64,000 nucleotides of DNA from Thermoflavifilum aggregans (lineage in GTDB: Bacteria > Bacteroidota > Bacteroidia > Chitinophagales > Chitinophagaceae), in the NCBI RefSeq assembly GCF_002797735.1, contig NZ_PGFG01000001.1:1736001-1800000 (forward strand). The letters run 5' to 3'. Positions 54,310 to 63,258 of this stretch are shown piece after piece (position 1 is the stretch's first letter; each line of letters starts with the position of its first letter). The position numbers and the translations under genes are program-made. The notes beneath the pieces were generated by a model. That model was not told the origin of the DNA, did not search any database, and saw only the letters and a list, made by a program, of their open reading frames with translations.

Positions 54310-57300
54310 ATGCTTATGTATATCCTTGGAGAAGAGAAAAAAAAGAGAACTTTTGATGTTATCATAATTGGATCAGGCATAACAGGAGGATGGGCTGCAA
54401 AAGAATTTTGTGAACACGGTTTTAAAACTCTCCTAATAGAACGGGGACGTATGGTAAAGCATGTGATTGATTATACCACTGCCATGAAAGCCCCTTGGGA
54501 GTTTCCTCATAGAAACCGTTTACCCGAAGATTTCTTAAAAAAGAATCCTATTGTTAGCAAATGCTATGCATTGGATGAATCAACTGAACAATTTTTTGTA
54601 AAGGATGCGGAGCAACCATATATACAAGAAAAACCATTTGACTGGATTAGGGGCTATCAAGTGGGTGGAAAATCTCTAATCTGGGCAAGACAAACACAAC
54701 GTTGGAGTGATTTTGAGTTTGAAGCTCCAGCAAGAGATGGATTTGCGGTTGACTGGCCCATACGATATAAAGATCTTGCACCATGGTATAGTTATGTTGA
54801 AAGATTTGTAGGTATTAGTGGCAATAGGGATCATATCATAAATTTACCTGATAGTGAGGTTTTACCTCCTTTTGAACTTAACTGCGTTGAGAAACATATT
54901 CAGGAAAAAATACATACTAATTATCCAGATAGGCATGTAATTATCGGCAGATGTGCCCATTTAACCCAACCTAGGAAAATACACATTGAACAGGGAAGAA
55001 ACAAATGCCAAGCGAGAAACTTGTGCTACCGTGGATGTCCGTTTGGAGCATACTTTAGCTCTGACGCATCTACACTCCCATGGGCTGAAAAAACTGGTAA
55101 TCTCACCCTCTTAACACATCAAATTGTTCACAGCATTATTTATGATGAACAAAAAGGTAGAGCCACAGGCGTGAGAACTATTCACTCAGAAACAAAACAA
55201 ATGGAAGAATATTATGCAAACATAATATTTGTCAATGCATCCACATTAAATACGAATCTTATTCTTTTAAATTCTATTTCTCGTCGTTTCCCGAATGGTT
55301 TAGGTAATGATAATGGTTTATTGGGTCATTACATAGCATTTCACAATTATCGGGGTAATATTACTGCAACATTTGAAGGCTACACAGATAAATATTATTA
55401 CGGAAGAAGACCCACTACTGCATTCATGCCGTCTTTTCGGAATGTATTTAGACAACAAACAGATTTTTTGCGTGGATACATGGTAGCTTTTAGTGCATAC
55501 AGGCAAGGATGGGAAAGTGCGTCTTATCAACAAGGATTTGGTACTTCCTATAAAGAGGATATTTCCAAGCCTGGACCTTGGAATGTGTTTATGATGATGC
55601 AAGGAGAAACTATACCTAAATTTGAAAACCATGTTCGTCTATCCGTTGAAAAAACAGATCCATGGGGCATCCCGCAGTTAATTATATCCGTTGATTATGA
55701 TGATAATGATATTAAATTAATGAAAGATTTTCTTATACAAGGTGCTGAGATGTTAGAAAAATCTGGTTGTAAAAATATTCGGACTTATGACACACATCAG
55801 GCTCCAGGCTTAGATATTCATGAAATGGGAGGAGTGCGGATGGGGAATAATCCTAAAACATCCTTATTAAATAAATGGAATCAACTACATTATTGCAAAA
55901 ATGTATTTGTAACGGATGGAGCATGCATGACATCAGTTGGTAATCAAAATCCATCACTTACATTCATGGCACTAACAGCCCGTGCTGCAAACTATGCTAT
56001 TCGCCAATTGAAAAAAGGTTATATATTGATAAGCTTGTTATTATTAATGCTCTATCCTTATTACTCTTCTTCTCAAGATATATTGCAGGATACCGTCGAT
56101 GTGCTTGTCGTAGGAGGAGGTACAGGAGGAGTAGCTGCCGGAATTGAGTCTGCCCGAAATGGTGTACATACCCTGATTGTAGAATCTACCCCATGGCTAG
56201 GCGGTATGCTTACTGCTGCAGGGGTGAGTGCAACAGATGGAAATGATAATTTACCATCAGGTATATGGGAAGAATTTAGACAAGCACTTTATCAGCACTA
56301 TGGTGGAAGGGAAAATCTACAAACAGGATGGGTGAGCAGTACCCTCTTTGAACCACATGTAGGAGATAGCATCTTTAAATCTATGGTTAAAAAAGAAAAA
56401 ATGCTAAAGGTTATATATGGATATGAACCCATCTCAGTAGAAAAGTCAGCTAATCGAATAACAAGTGTATTATTCAAAAATAAAACCAATCAAAAATTAC
56501 GCGTTTATGCCAAGGTAACCATCGATGCAACAGAGCTAGGTGATATATTCTCAATGGCTGGCTGTAAATACTCTGTTGGAATGGATAGTAAAACTGATAC
56601 TGGAGAACCATTGGCTTTGGATACTCCTAACAATATCATTCAGGATCTTACATATGTTGCTATTCTAAAAGATTACGGGAAAAGAAAACATAAGCTTATA
56701 CCCCAACCTCCAGACTATGATCCGTCTATCTTTTACTGTAGTTGCAAATCTGAAAATTGTTTGGAAAGTAAATATTCATGTGATAAGATGTTATCCTATG
56801 GTAAACTACCGAACGGGAAATATATGATTAATTGGCCTTTGCATGGTAATGACATCTATATGAATGTAGTTGACAGCAGCCCATCAGTGAGAAATCATTA
56901 TTATCAAAAAGCAAAAAATAAGACATTATCATTTATTTATTACATTCAGCATGATCTTGGATATTCTAACTTAGGTCTTGCAGACGATGAATTCCCTACT
57001 GCCGATCAATTACCTTTAATTCCTTATAATAGAGAGGGACGACGCGTCAAGGGAATCGTACAAATGAAACAACAGGACCTGGAAGATCGTTATCGAAATC
57101 ATCTATATAGAACAGGTGTTGCTGTAGGCGATTATCCTATCGATCAGCATCATAGTGAGAACCCAAATTCTCCTTCACGGGATTTCCCACATATTCCTTC
57201 CTTTAGTGTACCATTAGGATGCCTTATAACACAACATATAAAGGGGCTTTTGGTTGCAGAAAAAGGTATTTCTGTTACAAACATAGTAAATGGGGCCACA

Positions 57301-57867
57301 CGGCTTCAGCCTTGCGTTCTACTAACAGGCCAGGCTGCAGGTGCACTTGCAGCTATTTCTATAAAAAAACATATAGATCCAGATCTAGTATCTGTAAGAT
57401 TGGTTCAGGAAACATTACTTAAACACCATTGCTACCTGATGCCTATTTGTGATGTTACACCAGCAGATTCATCTTTTGCATCTATTCAGAGAATAGCAGC
57501 TACAGGCATCCTCAAGATATTTGGAGTTCCTTATCAATGGGAAAACCAATCTTGGTTTTATCCAAATAGGCCAATAAGCGAGTATGAACTTATGCAAGGA
57601 TTGAGAGACTTTTATCATAGAGGGGAAGACTATTATGGTGCAAGTGGTGCTGACGTTACGATATCTTCTTTTATAAGATTAGCAGGGATTATCGGATATC
57701 ATTTGGATATTAATAATGTAAAGAATTTTTTAAAAAATTTATACCCACATATTGAGATATCTGACAGTATGCCATTAAATAGGGAGATGGTAGCCAGATT
57801 AATTGATGTTTTCCTCGATCCTTTTCATTTACCTATTAATATGCAGGGAGATCTTATAAATCCATGA
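54310..57867 (+). CDS. Fused GMC oxidoreductase + secreted-type FAD oxidoreductase
   Basis: 1185 residues in one frame. Residues 1-570 are a full GMC oxidoreductase: FDVIIIGSGITGGWAAKEF, CYRGCPFGAYFSSDASTLPW and the C-terminal VTDGACMTSVGNQNPSLTFM. It normally ends near AANYAIRQLKKG. Residues 567-590 then read like a signal peptide (LKKGYILISLLLLMLYPYYS, then SSQ). Residues 596-1185 are a complete FAD-dependent oxidoreductase of the FAD_oxidored type (VDVLVVGGGTGGVAAGIESA, IDATELGDIFSMAGCKYSVG, NGATRLQPCVLLTGQAAGA). At the joint an A6 run (56011-56016) precedes TGA-TAA in the +1 frame (56027-56032). A TTG at 56008 could start the second protein separately. Substrates are unknown; sugar oxidation fits the SusCD context. 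Whether it is a genuine fusion, two overlapping products or an indel is not settled. Confidence 0.85.
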   Translation: MLMYILGEEKKKRTFDVIIIGSGITGGWAAKEFCEHGFKTLLIERGRMVKHVIDYTTAMKAPWEFPHRNRLPEDFLKKNPIVSKCYALDESTEQFFVKDAEQPYIQEKPFDWIRGYQVGGKSLIWARQTQRWSDFEFEAPARDGFAVDWPIRYKDLAPWYSYVERFVGISGNRDHIINLPDSEVLPPFELNCVEKHIQEKIHTNYPDRHVIIGRCAHLTQPRKIHIEQGRNKCQARNLCYRGCPFGAYFSSDASTLPWAEKTGNLTLLTHQIVHSIIYDEQKGRATGVRTIHSETKQMEEYYANIIFVNASTLNTNLILLNSISRRFPNGLGNDNGLLGHYIAFHNYRGNITATFEGYTDKYYYGRRPTTAFMPSFRNVFRQQTDFLRGYMVAFSAYRQGWESASYQQGFGTSYKEDISKPGPWNVFMMMQGETIPKFENHVRLSVEKTDPWGIPQLIISVDYDDNDIKLMKDFLIQGAEMLEKSGCKNIRTYDTHQAPGLDIHEMGGVRMGNNPKTSLLNKWNQLHYCKNVFVTDGACMTSVGNQNPSLTFMALTARAANYAIRQLKKGYILISLLLLMLYPYYSSSQDILQDTVDVLVVGGGTGGVAAGIESARNGVHTLIVESTPWLGGMLTAAGVSATDGNDNLPSGIWEEFRQALYQHYGGRENLQTGWVSSTLFEPHVGDSIFKSMVKKEKMLKVIYGYEPISVEKSANRITSVLFKNKTNQKLRVYAKVTIDATELGDIFSMAGCKYSVGMDSKTDTGEPLALDTPNNIIQDLTYVAILKDYGKRKHKLIPQPPDYDPSIFYCSCKSENCLESKYSCDKMLSYGKLPNGKYMINWPLHGNDIYMNVVDSSPSVRNHYYQKAKNKTLSFIYYIQHDLGYSNLGLADDEFPTADQLPLIPYNREGRRVKGIVQMKQQDLEDRYRNHLYRTGVAVGDYPIDQHHSENPNSPSRDFPHIPSFSVPLGCLITQHIKGLLVAEKGISVTNIVNGATRLQPCVLLTGQAAGALAAISIKKHIDPDLVSVRLVQETLLKHHCYLMPICDVTPADSSFASIQRIAATGILKIFGVPYQWENQSWFYPNRPISEYELMQGLRDFYHRGEDYYGASGADVTISSFIRLAGIIGYHLDINNVKNFLKNLYPHIEISDSMPLNREMVARLIDVFLDPFHLPINMQGDLINP

Positions 57868-57897
57868 TCTTTTTGCGTAATCATAAAAAAATAATAT

Positions 57898-59313
57898 ATG
57901 AAATATACAACATTTATATTTCTTACCGCTCTATGGATCGAAGGATATATAGGATGTAAAAAATATTCCTATAAATCAATACAAAATAAGCATTTACTAG
58001 TTAGTGCAACTCTACCTGACATATTTCAAACTGCTATTATACGAAATGATTCTATTCTGTTTACTGCACCTTATGGTACAGCTGTTACGAACATCAAATT
58101 TCACTTTAATATTTCTGAAAATGCTCAGGCTTCGATTACTCAGGACAGCTACATCGATTTATCAAAACCTTTAGATTTTATCATTCAGCAGGGAAATTAC
58201 AAAGAAAAGTATGTTATTTTACTTTCTACTCCAGCTCATCCAGACACTGCAATCCGGGCTGTATGGGTTACAAATGTAGGTAGCCCGGCTTTATCATCAA
58301 CAGACAACATACAATTAATGGTTGATTATATTAGCCAACTCAATTTCAATACCATTTATGTAGATGTATGGAATAAAAATCAAACCTTACAACCTAGTGC
58401 TGTACTCGAGAAGGAAGTTCCCCCTGGAACTCAAACTCAAATGTTTGGCTCCGGATGGGACCCTTTAATGTTTCTACTCCAGGCAGCACATCAAAAGGGA
58501 ATTCGTGTTATAGCCTGGTTTGAATACGGCTTTATATCACATTATAGTGGTTATCCGCATCCTATTCTTGACCAACATCCTGATTGGATCGGAATTGATA
58601 AAAATGGTATGCCTACCGTTCGAAACAATTTTACATGGCTAAATGGTTTTAAACCCGAAGTGCAAGATTTTTTGCTTCAGCTAATTCTTGAGGTTGTTAG
58701 AAAATATCCAATTGATGGTATTCAGTGTGATGATCATCTGCCATCTATGCCTTTAAACAGTGGGTATGATTCTCTAACTCTTTCCCGTTATGAAACAGAG
58801 ACCGGGAATAACATACCCGTTTCAGATACAGACCCTAAATGGATGAATTGGCGTGCAGATCAGCTAACCCTTTTTGCAAAAAAAATTTATGATTCCGTTA
58901 AATTTATTAACCCCAGATGTATTGTTTGTTTTGCTCCTGGACCTCTCGATTGGTCTTATGAGAATAATTTAGCTGATTGGGAAAGCTGGATAAAATTGGG
59001 TATAGTAGACCTACTATCTCCACTATTATACAGAAGCGAATCAGCAGGTCTTTCTGCATATACTAATCTTTTAGATAAAGATATATCGAGAATCATTCGA
59101 CAATATTCATTCCCTAAACAAAGATATGCTCCGGGTATCATGGTAAAGAATGGAAACTACGCACCTTCTGACAGTTATCTTTCACGTGTATTTTTATACA
59201 ACTTTTTCAATGAAATTTATAGTGGATCTATATGGTATTATGATGGTTTACCAAATAATGAAAAAGTATATCGGGCATTCTATCCTGCAAAAGCGATATT
59301 CCATGTATATTAA
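57898..59313 (+). CDS. GHL10 (DUF187) family glycosidase-like lipoprotein
   Basis: 471 residues. The signal peptide ends at IEGYIGC, giving a lipoprotein. Residues 20-105 form a small beta-domain (LLVSATLPDIFQTAIIRNDS). The GHL10 TIM barrel then begins with IRAVWVTNVGSPALSS and continues with FNTIYVDVWNK, KGIRVIAWFEYGFIS, HPDWIGIDKNG and IDGIQCDDHLP, where the paired Asp residues may be catalytic. Relatives are predicted glycoside hydrolases, some acting on peptidoglycan or plant glycans. It is last in the island and lies 30 bases after the fusion gene. Likely exposed at the cell surface or periplasm. Confidence 0.9.
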   Translation: MKYTTFIFLTALWIEGYIGCKKYSYKSIQNKHLLVSATLPDIFQTAIIRNDSILFTAPYGTAVTNIKFHFNISENAQASITQDSYIDLSKPLDFIIQQGNYKEKYVILLSTPAHPDTAIRAVWVTNVGSPALSSTDNIQLMVDYISQLNFNTIYVDVWNKNQTLQPSAVLEKEVPPGTQTQMFGSGWDPLMFLLQAAHQKGIRVIAWFEYGFISHYSGYPHPILDQHPDWIGIDKNGMPTVRNNFTWLNGFKPEVQDFLLQLILEVVRKYPIDGIQCDDHLPSMPLNSGYDSLTLSRYETETGNNIPVSDTDPKWMNWRADQLTLFAKKIYDSVKFINPRCIVCFAPGPLDWSYENNLADWESWIKLGIVDLLSPLLYRSESAGLSAYTNLLDKDISRIIRQYSFPKQRYAPGIMVKNGNYAPSDSYLSRVFLYNFFNEIYSGSIWYYDGLPNNEKVYRAFYPAKAIFHVY

Positions 59314-59341
59314 AATTCTCTGAAACTTGATCGTTAATCCC

Positions 59342-60280
59342 CTAACGTTCCTCTGTGCTATCTTTCGGAATTAATGTTTTCTTTGAAAAATCAATCGGAA
59401 GCGGGATAGGAGTGGGGCCCTGATTTTCGGGAAATACTTTTGTGACATGCACCCATTTCCCATTTTTCCATACAAATCCTTCATAATTTCCATCCGGCAC
59501 ATAGGTATATTTTTTTTCCGGTTCATTGTGCAGCGGCACCAGTTCATCATACACAATCATCTTCAGTTCATCATCATAATTCAAACCTGCATCTCCATCT
59601 TTTTTATACTCCAATACAAAACGATTGCGATCAGCGCCCGGAATTGAATCTTCCGCAAAACTGAAGATAGGCGCACCAAATACGGGTTCACCATGCGGAA
59701 ACGTAAGTGGCTCCAGAATTTTTTTATTGCTCAGCAATGAATTTCCATTAAAGCCAAACAAGGTATAATATCTCTGATTCCTGAAACGCGTTTCTATCAG
59801 ACGATAATAAATGCAGCCAATCCATCCGCGCGGACCTGTAATGGTATCATCCAGATGATAGGTAAACTCTGAATTATCGAATAATGGAAATAATTTGAGC
59901 TGACCATCGCGTGTATTCATCTGAATGGCTCCGTAATAGCGATAAGAACCAAAGGCACGCGGAAATTGCCAGGTGAAAATGCGAAAACTGCTATCAGGTG
60001 CGTATAAAATAGATATCTGTCGCAAGGAATCAAATGGATAATAAAATGAACCGCGTATTTTCAGTGCATTGACCAGATGTGGAATGAATGCATCGTTAGC
60101 CTGTTTGCGTATCTGTTCATCTCTGCCATTTACCAATGTGTATGCAAAAAATTTCAGGCTATCTTCCAGTTTTTCCAGCTGCATCCTACCCGCAGCGGAA
60201 AGCCGGTATTGTGCATGGACCGCTGATGCTTCGGCCATTAATACAATCATAATCCAGCATAAAAAGCCAATACGCAACAT
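59342..60280 (-). CDS. Secreted hypothetical protein
   Basis: 312 residues with a signal peptide (IGFLCWIMIVLMAEASAVHA, cut before QY). The body is rich in aromatic residues with many short beta-like stretches: RIFTWQFPRAFGSYRYYGAI, GWIGCIYYRLIETRF, YTLFGFNGNS and FVLEYKKDGDAGLNYDDEL. The C-terminus is Pro-rich (GPTPIPLPIDF). No family is recognised. It is convergent with the GHL10 gene and lies 45 bases downstream of gmhB on the same strand, so it may be the end of the heptose transcript. A weak CGTTA/TAACG stem overlaps its stop codon. Confidence 0.75.
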   Translation of the reverse strand: MLRIGFLCWIMIVLMAEASAVHAQYRLSAAGRMQLEKLEDSLKFFAYTLVNGRDEQIRKQANDAFIPHLVNALKIRGSFYYPFDSLRQISILYAPDSSFRIFTWQFPRAFGSYRYYGAIQMNTRDGQLKLFPLFDNSEFTYHLDDTITGPRGWIGCIYYRLIETRFRNQRYYTLFGFNGNSLLSNKKILEPLTFPHGEPVFGAPIFSFAEDSIPGADRNRFVLEYKKDGDAGLNYDDELKMIVYDELVPLHNEPEKKYTYVPDGNYEGFVWKNGKWVHVTKVFPENQGPTPIPLPIDFSKKTLIPKDSTEER

Positions 60281-60325
60281 GATATAAAACTAAAAAGGAT
60301 AGCTGTTAAGAATGATTTAAATTTT

Positions 60326-60877
60326 TTACGCTCCTGATTTTAAACGCTGAGTCCATGCCCATAAACCTGGAAAACAGGCATCCACAAGCGGATGCGGCAA
60401 GGTTAATAATTCATCATCAGAAGCAATCAATACCGTGTACATCCCCAATGATTTCCCAAACTGCATATCGGAAAAATGATTGCCCACCATTACAGAGCGT
60501 TGAAAATCAATATCCGGAAAATCACGGCTGGCCTGCAAAGCCATACCTATATTAGGTTTCCGGCAGGGGCTTTCATCTTCCAGGTCAGGACAGTAATAAA
60601 TCCGGTCAATGCGTCCGCCATGGTTTCTGATTTCCTCACACATCCAACGATGCAACTGCTCCAGTTGTTGTGCACTTATGAGCCCTTTTCCCACACAACG
60701 TTGATTGGTAACCACAAGGATATGTCCGAAAATGCTTTGCAGCAGCCGAAGAGCATCCAGCGCACCAGGTTCAAAATAAAATTCTTCCCGGCTTAATACA
60801 TATCCATCTTTTTTCTCTACATTGATCACCCCATCCCGATCCAGAAACAAAGTCCAGCGTTTATCAAATCCGTGCAT
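60326..60877 (-). CDS. gmhB: D-glycero-D-manno-heptose 1,7-bisphosphate 7-phosphatase
   Basis: 183 residues, HAD-IIIA type. The DxD motif is in TLFLDRDGVIN, the Thr motif in ILVVTNQRCVGKGL, the structural Cys-rich zinc site in YYCPDLEDESPCRKPN, and the last acidic motif in VMVGNHFSDMQFG (HFSD where many have DxxSD). It removes the 7-phosphate so the heptose 1-phosphate can be activated. Its start overlaps hddC by 14 bases. It is the fourth pathway enzyme of the operon. Confidence 0.9.
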   Translation of the reverse strand: MHGFDKRWTLFLDRDGVINVEKKDGYVLSREEFYFEPGALDALRLLQSIFGHILVVTNQRCVGKGLISAQQLEQLHRWMCEEIRNHGGRIDRIYYCPDLEDESPCRKPNIGMALQASRDFPDIDFQRSVMVGNHFSDMQFGKSLGMYTVLIASDDELLTLPHPLVDACFPGLWAWTQRLKSGA

Positions 60878-61589
60878 AGGCAGGAATCATTTGCTGCGCC
60901 CGGATATAATCTTCCGGAATACCCATGTCAATAAAAAACTGATGAGCCTGAAAAACCGCTACCGGAGAAAGTTGCGTGTGGTTCACCAGGGTTTCCAGCA
61001 CATCTTTTTCAAAAGAAAATATTTCCGGAAAGGGTTGTGATGTCCACCACGTGCGATCTATGCAATAGATTCCGGCATTGATCCATCCGGGTTTTCTGTC
61101 GCGCTTCTCCTGAAAAGATTTAACCGTATGGTTTGCTTCATCGATTTCCAGGCTTCCGTAACGACCTGTATCCTGCAGATAGCAGGCAGCAAGGGTAATA
61201 GGTTTTTTCATGGATTGATGCAGTTGTTCCATGTCCGACAAGGATATCGGAAAATACGTATCTCCGTTTAACACAAATACCCGTGCAGCGAGCGCATAGC
61301 TCATGGAAAAACTGATGGCACCGCCGGTTCCCAGTGGTTGAGGTTCTGTCACGATTTGTATTTCAAATGGAAATTGTCCTTTATCTGTTTCTGCCAGCCA
61401 TTGCTGCACAAGCTGATGCTGATAACCCAAAGAAAGTATCACCCGGCTTACCTGCTGGCCTGCAAGATAATGCAGCAGATAATACAGAAACGGATGCCTG
61501 CCAATAGGTGCAAGCACTTTGGGTTTATCCGGTAACAGGGATCGAAGGCGTGTACCCAGCCCGCCCGCAAGAATCATGGCTTCACGCAT
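60864..61589 (-). CDS. hddC: Heptose 1-phosphate guanylyltransferase
   Basis: 241 residues from the ATG at 61589 (an adjacent ATG at 61592 is equally possible; a longer frame to 61637 has no support). The nucleotidyltransferase signature is MREAMILAGGLGTRLRSLLP with KPKVLAPIGRHPFL, then QPLGTGGAISFSM and VFVLNGDTYFP with the metal-binding Asp. In this gene set it should make GDP-D-glycero-alpha-D-manno-heptose; alone it could be taken for a mannose-1-phosphate guanylyltransferase. It overlaps gmhA by eight bases and gmhB by 14. Confidence 0.9.
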   Translation of the reverse strand: MREAMILAGGLGTRLRSLLPDKPKVLAPIGRHPFLYYLLHYLAGQQVSRVILSLGYQHQLVQQWLAETDKGQFPFEIQIVTEPQPLGTGGAISFSMSYALAARVFVLNGDTYFPISLSDMEQLHQSMKKPITLAACYLQDTGRYGSLEIDEANHTVKSFQEKRDRKPGWINAGIYCIDRTWWTSQPFPEIFSFEKDVLETLVNHTQLSPVAVFQAHQFFIDMGIPEDYIRAQQMIPAYARI

Positions 61590-62175
61590 CATATCCGAAA
61601 AGAACTTGTTCAGTAAGCTGACAAATGGTGTGGCCAATCAGCATGTGTGCTTCCTGGATGCGTGGTGTATCATCCGATGGTACATTGATCAGGTAATCAC
61701 ACATGTGTTTCATGGCTCCTCCGCTTCGGCCTGTAAATCCGATCACACGAACAGGTATCTGCTGGGCTACTTCAATAGCTCGGATCACATTCCGCGAATT
61801 ACCAGAAGTGGAAAGTGCCCACAACACATCACCAGGCTGCGCCATAGCCCGCAACAAACGGGCATATACTTCTTCATAACTGTAATCATTTGCTACGGCA
61901 GTCAGATAAGATGTGTTGCAATGCAAAGCCTCTGCCGGCAATGGCCTGCGATCAATATAAAACCGGCCCGATAATTCTGCGGCCAGATGTTGGGCGTCAG
62001 CAGCGCTTCCACCATTGCCGCAAAAATAAACCCGATGGCCTTCCTGAAATGTGTTTACCATAAGATCTACTACTTCTTCGATCGTTGCCATCAATTCCGG
62101 ATGATGCAGGATTTCTGTTTTCACCCGGATAGATTCCTGAAAGGCTTTGTGAATGGCTTCTGTAAATGGGCGCAT
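61582..62175 (-). CDS. gmhA: Phosphoheptose isomerase
   Basis: 197 residues, a SIS-domain protein. FCGNGGSAADAQHLAAELSG is the GmhA signature, followed by YSYEEVYARLLRAMAQPGD, LSTSGNSRNVIRAIE and FTGRSGGAMKHMCDYLINVP. It turns sedoheptulose 7-phosphate into D-glycero-D-manno-heptose 7-phosphate, the first step of the pathway. It lies 23 bases behind hddA and overlaps hddC. Confidence 0.94.
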   Translation of the reverse strand: MRPFTEAIHKAFQESIRVKTEILHHPELMATIEEVVDLMVNTFQEGHRVYFCGNGGSAADAQHLAAELSGRFYIDRRPLPAEALHCNTSYLTAVANDYSYEEVYARLLRAMAQPGDVLWALSTSGNSRNVIRAIEVAQQIPVRVIGFTGRSGGAMKHMCDYLINVPSDDTPRIQEAHMLIGHTICQLTEQVLFGYDA

Positions 62176-62198
62176 ATCTAATTTTTTTCAAATGAAAA

Positions 62199-63221
62199 CT
62201 ATATACTCCATGTGGTTAATCCCTGCTGTACAAACTGATATTTATGAAAACTGCCACCAAAGGGCTTTAACGCTTCCATCACACGATAACGTGTATTACC
62301 CGGACAATACAGAATCATAAAACCACCTCCACCCGCACCGGATATTTTACCTCCGGTAGCACCCGCTTTTTTGGCGGTTTCATAAATCTCATCCAGTTGC
62401 GGATTGGATATACCACTTGCCATCCGACGCTTGTGCTGAAAACCAAAATCCAGGATTTCACCAATCTCATCAATACGTCCCTTAAGCAGGGCTTCTTTCA
62501 TCAGAATGGCTTGTTCCTTCAACTGATGCATGGCCTCAATGGAGGCTGTATTTTTCTGCATTACATTTCTTTTTTGTTCTTCGATGATGATGGAAGAAAG
62601 CCTGCTGGTGGCTGTGTGATAAAGCAAAAGATTGTTTTCCAGTTCATCCAGATAATGCTGGCGGATCCGAAGAGGATTGACAATTACTTTTTCATCTGCA
62701 TAAAATTCCATAAAGTTGACACCGCCAAAAGTAGCAGCATACTGGTCTTGCCGGCCGCCGGCCATACCCAGATCATGCCTTTCAATCTCATAGGCAAGAC
62801 GGGCAATATCGTATTCACCAAGAGGCAATTTCAGCCACTCTGCAAAAGCGCCTACAATGGCCACTACCAGCGTGGAAGACGTGCCCAGTCCAGAACCCGG
62901 AGGTGCATCCACATAGGTGGTAAGCCTGAATGATAAAGGCTGACGGGTAAAATCTTTTACAATGCGGTTGTACACGCCTTTCAACAGCTGCAGTTCACCA
63001 TCTGCGGGATGTTCAGCTACGCAAGATAAAGATATATGCTGCCCACGATCTGCTGCATACAATTCAATATGTGATTCGTGCAATGGCTCAATGGAAGCAT
63101 AAGCAAAAAGCGAAAGCGTAGCATTCAACACAGCACCATGATACAAATCCGCATAAGGACTTACATCGGTACCACCACCTGCCAAACCAATCCGCAACGG
63201 TGCTTTGCTTCTGTATATCAT
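62199..63221 (-). CDS. hddA: D-glycero-alpha-D-manno-heptose 7-phosphate kinase
   Basis: 340 residues, GHMP kinase fold. Motif 1 is RSKAPLRIGLAGGGTDVSPY, motif 2 is PPGSGLGTSSTLVVAIVGAF and motif 3 is KISGAGGGGFMILYCPG. RLAYEIERHDLGMAGGRQDQ is typical of HddA and related sugar kinases. It phosphorylates C1 of heptose 7-phosphate in the alpha form, the step that separates GDP-heptose from ADP-heptose synthesis. It lies 37 bases behind the glycosyltransferase. Confidence 0.94.
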   Translation of the reverse strand: MIYRSKAPLRIGLAGGGTDVSPYADLYHGAVLNATLSLFAYASIEPLHESHIELYAADRGQHISLSCVAEHPADGELQLLKGVYNRIVKDFTRQPLSFRLTTYVDAPPGSGLGTSSTLVVAIVGAFAEWLKLPLGEYDIARLAYEIERHDLGMAGGRQDQYAATFGGVNFMEFYADEKVIVNPLRIRQHYLDELENNLLLYHTATSRLSSIIIEEQKRNVMQKNTASIEAMHQLKEQAILMKEALLKGRIDEIGEILDFGFQHKRRMASGISNPQLDEIYETAKKAGATGGKISGAGGGGFMILYCPGNTRYRVMEALKPFGGSFHKYQFVQQGLTTWSI

Positions 63222-63258
63222 GCTGATACGAAATGAAATGGTAAAACAATAAAACTAT

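Noticed and set aside
56010-56017. Programmed -1 ribosomal frameshift at the A6G run
   Set aside because: The incoming GMC frame reads AAA-AAA-G, not the A-AAA-AAG phasing needed for a classical -1 slippery heptamer; polymerase slippage or an indel remains possible.
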